DNA from: Marisa cornuarietis
Lineage: Eukaryota; Mollusca; Gastropoda; Architaenioglossa; Ampullariidae
Length of the DNA stretch: 64,000 nucleotides
Direction: 5' to 3'
NCBI GenBank assembly: GCA_004794655.1
Contig: SMMW01000554.1
Location: 12,564,501 to 12,628,500 of the forward strand
Positions within the stretch are counted from its first letter, which is position 1; every line of letters begins with the position of its first letter. Below are positions 61,601 through 64,000 of this stretch, piece after piece. The notes below the pieces were generated by a model that was given only the letters and a program-made list of their open reading frames with translations, made no database searches and had not been told where the DNA came from. The translations under genes were made by a program, and so were the position numbers.

Positions 61601-63966
61601 CAGAGGACCTGATAGCATTAGCAACAAAATATTAAAACTCTTAGCACCAGCCACAGCAGAAATGCTGATCTACCTAGACCACCTATGTATTGAAGAATCC
61701 CATCACAACCCTTCTAAAACAAGCGATAATCATCTCACTTTATAAATCAGGTGGTATAGATGATCCTACTATTGGTCAATCTTCATTCTGTCATCACTCT
61801 ATAAACACTTGGAGAAACATATTAACACTGATCTACAATTGGATCTGCTGAAATATGAGCTTCTTCATACCAATCCATCTAGACTTCGACCTCAACACTC
61901 TTGCCAAACAGTGCTAACATCTATTATGGAGCAATGGCTAGGCAAAATAAATGATCATTAATATACTTTTCATAGACTTTGCTAAAGCCTTTAATGTAAA
62001 TGATCATGATCTGCTCCTTAAAAAATTAGCACCAAGTAACTGCTCCATCCAAGTCCTTCAATCTTTTTTTTTCAAACAGAACACAGAGAGTTGTGGCTAA
62101 TAAACTGTCGGATCCCCTTGAGGTAAAATTTGGTGTTCCACAAGGCTCAGTCTTAGGTCCTATTCTGCTATTTTATTTTATTTTATTAATGATCTTCCCT
62201 TTCGTGTATCCCAGTCTTGCAAAGTGTTTGCTGATGACACTACAATACATGGATGTCACAAATGAACTAAGCCACTTGGGTGTCAGTTCTAAACTGATCT
62301 AAAATATATGGCACTTAACCCTCAGTAAACTAAAGTAATGCTACTGACAACTTGGCAGAAGAGGCAAATTCTAACCACCCCATTTCCTACAGTACAACTA
62401 AATACTCAACCTATTAAAGAAGTACAAACCCATAAACTTCTATTGCTATGTCATGGTCCCAGCATATCTTAACAATAACTAGCAAACTTATAGCAAAGAA
62501 AACCAACCTCCTGTCGAGAATTAAACACTTCCGAAGTCTTCACTCTCGAAAACTCTTCTACACAGCCAAAATTCAGTCGACCATAGGCTATGCTTTCCGC
62601 ACTGTGGGACTCTGCTGGTGGAGCTTCCTTTGTCTATAAAATACTAATAGACAAAATGCCCCCTAGACTTTCTGCATTATTTTTCACCAATACTACAAGA
62701 AGATCCCTCAAACTCAATACTCCTATTCCATGAATTGACTCATTCAAGTCAAGTTTAAAATACTCATGGTAGTGTTTTGTGGAACAACATTCCATCACAT
62801 CTTCAGCAGGGGAAATTCAGTCTCTGTCAGTTCAAAACAGGGCTCCTAAAACATTTATACTAAAATCTTTGATTGCTTCAGAAACCTCACATACAAACTA
62901 TGTCTTGTTACAAAAATTTTTTGTAATTCATGTACATATACTTTTTTTTTCTTATTTTATTGTGCCTTTTTTCTAATTATGTTGGGAATATGGTTTGGAT
63001 GTTTAAGGGCTAGATATAAAAAGGCATATATACTTTGCTTATTCTATTACCCTCGTTAAAGAATTGTCAGTTGTCAAATGTTCACACTTTTTGCCAGATT
63101 CATCCTTGTATATTGCTGCAGATTGACCTGCTTAACAATTTGCCACAGCTGTCTCCCTTTGACCATTTTTAAAAAGCTATTTCCTTTGATATGTTGATTA
63201 TTTTTCAAGACTGGCCACTTCCTTTGGCAGCATAGTAGGAGGCAAATAGTGAAAATAATAGGCATCCAGGAGCATATGGCTTGGCGATACATGACAGAAA
63301 TTATTAGTTACCTCAGATCTTGTAGTTATTATCATCCCAACAGTGTTTATTGATACCTAAACTTAAATTTTACACAGTCGTTCTGGTAAAAGGACCATTT
63401 GTTGTGTGCAACTCTATGTCTAGGGCGGGGGCGGGGGGAGTAGGTCAATTTTGCTTGGCTTCTTCCCTGTGAAACTGCATATTAACAAAAGTATTGTCTT
63501 TATAAAGGTAAGAATTTTTATTTTAATTAATTCTGTAAATTTACATTTTTAGAGAGGGTATAAACAGCAGTTCTATCTTCTGTGGCTACAGGGCCATCTG
63601 CTTTAATTACTTTTAGTTCCTTATAACCCTTTCCCAGTTGCCTGGCTTTACACCTGCACATGCATGCCCCTATACATTTACATAGATATGCATGCATGTA
63701 TATGCTTACACCTGCACACACACACACAGGTGCATGCACACACTCCCCTCTCACGCATAGGAAGATCATATTTTCTTTTTTTCATGCCATGAGCTACCAC
63801 TATTGGTGTGATTCAAAGTGTTGAATTAGGGATAATGTTAGCTGGGGTTTTTTGTGCATGTAGGGCAAGGCAAATGTCAACATTGTAGGAGAGAAAAGAC
63901 TCACACCCCTTCATCTTGCCTGCAGCCAAGCTTATTACCGCTCTGTGGAAGCACTTCTGGAATCAG
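46697..63966 (+). CDS. mib2-like: MIB2-like E3 ubiquitin ligase, copy B (14 coding exons; 3' end outside window)
   Basis: Second Mind bomb paralogue. Exons: 46697-46904, 47541-47712, 51477-51583, 52869-53063, 53699-53928, 54146-54250, 54886-54987, 55435-55654, 56533-56732, 57253-57398, 57918-58074, 59139-59293, 60137-60263, 63864-63966. Phases match at every junction (2227 nt, about 742 residues). Domains: MIB/HERC2 (about 7-69), ZZ finger (about 75-115, ligands CAGC, HCKEC, CSLC, KHDLRH), second MIB/HERC2 (about 140-227), Mib repeats (about 285-425), a Ser/Asp-rich stretch at the end of exon 8 (about 420-446), then ankyrin repeats from about residue 490 on, with motifs such as GMTPLMVACHEG, NAIHLAAYHNM and RLTPLHLACSQA. 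Exons 2, 3, 4 and 6 have exactly the same lengths as in copy A (172, 107, 195, 105 nt). The exon 8 donor (GGAG|GTTGGA) is weak but the phase works. The start ATG directly precedes the MIB/HERC2 domain, as in copy A. The RING fingers would lie beyond 64000. Confidence 0.92.
47821..50910 (-). mobile_element. L2/CR1/Rex1-type LINE, nearly full length, inactive
   Basis: Minus-strand insertion in intron 2 of mib2-like B, antisense to it. From its 5' side: an APE endonuclease start (about 50734-50090: LLSNVQSIRGKTDEL, LLAFTETWL, FILGDFNHCD), a linker with stops (50090-49424), reverse transcriptase (49423-48902: RKASGPDGI, VPVPKK, LNDFRPVALTS, DPLQFAYQ, LLFADFSSAF; then in another frame 49071-47989: SSPQGCVLS, KFSDDTALLS, LELNVSKTKEMV, VVKKAQQCLFLLRKLK). 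The catalytic box reads FSDD instead of YADD/FADD. A one-base frameshift near 48930 splits the RT, and stops split the endonuclease. The 3' end (CAAATAAAGTATTATCTTG) abuts the host intron at about 47821. A CA-rich microsatellite (47880-47965) lies in its 3' UTR. Confidence 0.85.
47880..47965. repeat. (CA)n-rich microsatellite
   Basis: Irregular CACACA/ACACAC tract interrupted by ATG and AA, within the LINE 3' region; the His/Thr-rich and Cys/Val-rich frames read from it are artefacts. Confidence 0.95.
51131..51325 (+). repeat. SINE-like repeat
   Basis: Head CCAGTGGCACAACAGTTAGC resembles a tRNA box A region and GGGTTCAGCTC a degenerate box B; the tail GGCATAAAACACCTATTCTG recurs (reverse) at 33281-33345. 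It lies in intron 2 of mib2-like B. Confidence 0.55.
51955..52232 (+). repeat. SINE-like repeat, copy 1 of a pair in intron 3
   Basis: GGTTCAATTCCC (box B-like) is followed by GGGTACCTGACTCCATAGAG, GGGGAAGGTAAGGCAG, GGGGTCTCTAACACC and CCTGAAAAGTTTAGGG; the same order occurs in 52463-52700. Confidence 0.65.
52463..52700 (+). repeat. tRNA-derived SINE, copy 2 of a pair in intron 3
   Basis: The head GATAGCTCAGCAGTAGAGCA (52476-52495) is a good RNA polymerase III box A. It is followed by GGGTACCTGACTCTATAGAG, GGGGAAGGTAAAG, GGGGTCTTTACCA and CCTAGAAAAGGTTAGGG, shared with 51955-52232. Confidence 0.7.
55878..55945 (+). repeat. Short 'TGATTTCTCTAGCCCCTT...GTGCTTTACAA' repeat
   Basis: Resembles the widespread invertebrate motif in which TATAGCGC-like and CTTTACAA words end a SINE or hAT tail; a cousin lies at about 17935. 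Weak call. Confidence 0.35.
56024..56294. mobile_element. MITE with GGGGCCAGTTGCACAAC termini
   Basis: The left end CAGGGGCCAGTTGCACAAC and the right end GTTGTGCAACTGGCCCCAG are near-perfect 17-18 bp inverted repeats enclosing 270 bp of AT-rich non-coding sequence with partial internal symmetry. It lies in intron 8 of mib2-like B. Confidence 0.88.
58330..58885 (+). mobile_element. CR1/L2-like LINE 3' fragment
   Basis: Plus-strand frames with stops read LHWLPISDYIKYKVA, AIRPQTAVFFV and SSFKSQLKT, the typical C-terminal tail of CR1/L2 reverse transcriptase proteins (LHWLPI... FKSxLKT). Ends near a TTATTATATTATTATT tail. It lies in intron 11 of mib2-like B; inactive. Confidence 0.7.
59940..60118. 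repeat. Diverged ~107-bp tandem duplication in intron 12
   Basis: AGAACACCAT(A/T)(C/T)(A/G)TGATC, GTGATTG, ACTGTCATG or TGTCATGACTG and adjacent words recur once with about 107 bp spacing immediately before exon 13. Confidence 0.6.
60915..61180. mobile_element. Short hAT-like MITE
   Basis: The left end CAGTGGTGCCCAAGC and the right end TAAGTTGGGCACTG form imperfect inverted termini; GGGCCGC and GGCCCACGGCCC lie just inside. 266 bp, non-coding. Flanking 8-mers do not match. Confidence 0.65.
61285..61395. repeat. Diverged ~70-bp tandem duplication
   Basis: AGAACGAGGCTGGTTACGAA then TAGCTTCTGGTTTAGTCA recurs as AGAGCGAGGCTTTGGACGA then TAGCTTCTGGTTTATTCA. Confidence 0.75.
63714..63740. repeat. 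(CA)n microsatellite
   Basis: Short CACACA tract in intron 13 of mib2-like B, among alternating TGCATG words. Confidence 0.85.
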
Positions 63967-64000
63967 GTTAACAATATCAATATAGTTAACCTATAGTTAT

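Larger units (their letters stand above)
60785..62960 (+). mobile_element. Decayed non-LTR retrotransposon (RT), split by other insertions
   Basis: Plus-strand broken frames include an N-terminal block near 60800-60900 (KHLWRAINYLTNKSKNL), RT blocks after 61590 (PEDLIALATKY-like), FVDFAKAF-like near 61970, GVPQGSVLGPILL (about 62130), a lost catalytic region near 62220, and TSKLIAKKTNLLSRIKHF (about 62470). Many stops and frameshifts; a hAT-like MITE at 60915-61180 interrupts it. It lies in intron 13 of mib2-like B. Confidence 0.7.

Noticed and set aside
1..64000. CRISPR arrays, operons, phage or bacterial genes
   Set aside because: None seen; introns, tRNA boxes and repeats show eukaryotic nuclear DNA throughout.

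Overview
The window is animal nuclear DNA. It is AT-rich and consists of intron-rich genes with GT-AG splice sites, separated and invaded by degenerate transposons, SINE-like repeats and microsatellites. The gene content (two tandem-domain Mind bomb ubiquitin ligases, a CCDC50 homologue, a lineage-specific C2H2 zinc-finger gene) and the retroelement fragments fit a lophotrochozoan, probably a gastropod mollusc. The species is an inference from general gene and repeat character; nothing here proves it.

Layout, left to right. Positions 61-15546 (minus strand) hold the 5' nine coding exons of a MIB2-like E3 ligase; its ankyrin and RING 3' part lies left of the window. Its first intron is about 10.8 kb. 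That intron contains a complete opposite-strand gene with one coding exon (7804-10575, 22 C2H2 fingers), a 1.8 kb hAT-like element, MULE, jockey-like and other retroelement debris, and two copies of a ~200 bp direct repeat that bracket the zinc-finger gene. From 15.6 to 28.4 kb no gene could be recognised; the right part (about 21.6-28.4 kb) could be the long 3' UTR of the next gene. Positions 28473-43146 (minus) hold a complete 14-exon CCDC50-like gene whose reading frame closes exactly (564 codons). Its introns carry a MULE with a perfect 10-bp target duplication and a TTAA-flanked foldback element. A tRNA-Val(CAC) gene lies just upstream of it (43899-43971, minus), followed by a decayed duplicate of the same locus. 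From 46697 to the right edge runs a second MIB2-like gene (plus strand, 14 coding exons seen, reading into ankyrin repeats, 3' end outside). Its introns contain an L2/CR1/Rex1-type LINE, SINE-like repeats, a MITE and other decayed retroelements.

Functional reading. The two MIB2-like genes are divergently arranged paralogues with the same intron phases. They surround a gene whose human homologue is a ubiquitin-binding protein with MIU motifs, so three of the four protein genes here belong to ubiquitin signalling: two writers and one reader. Whether that neighbourhood is functional or accidental cannot be decided from the sequence. All exon models were built by hand from splice sites and phase, without transcripts.
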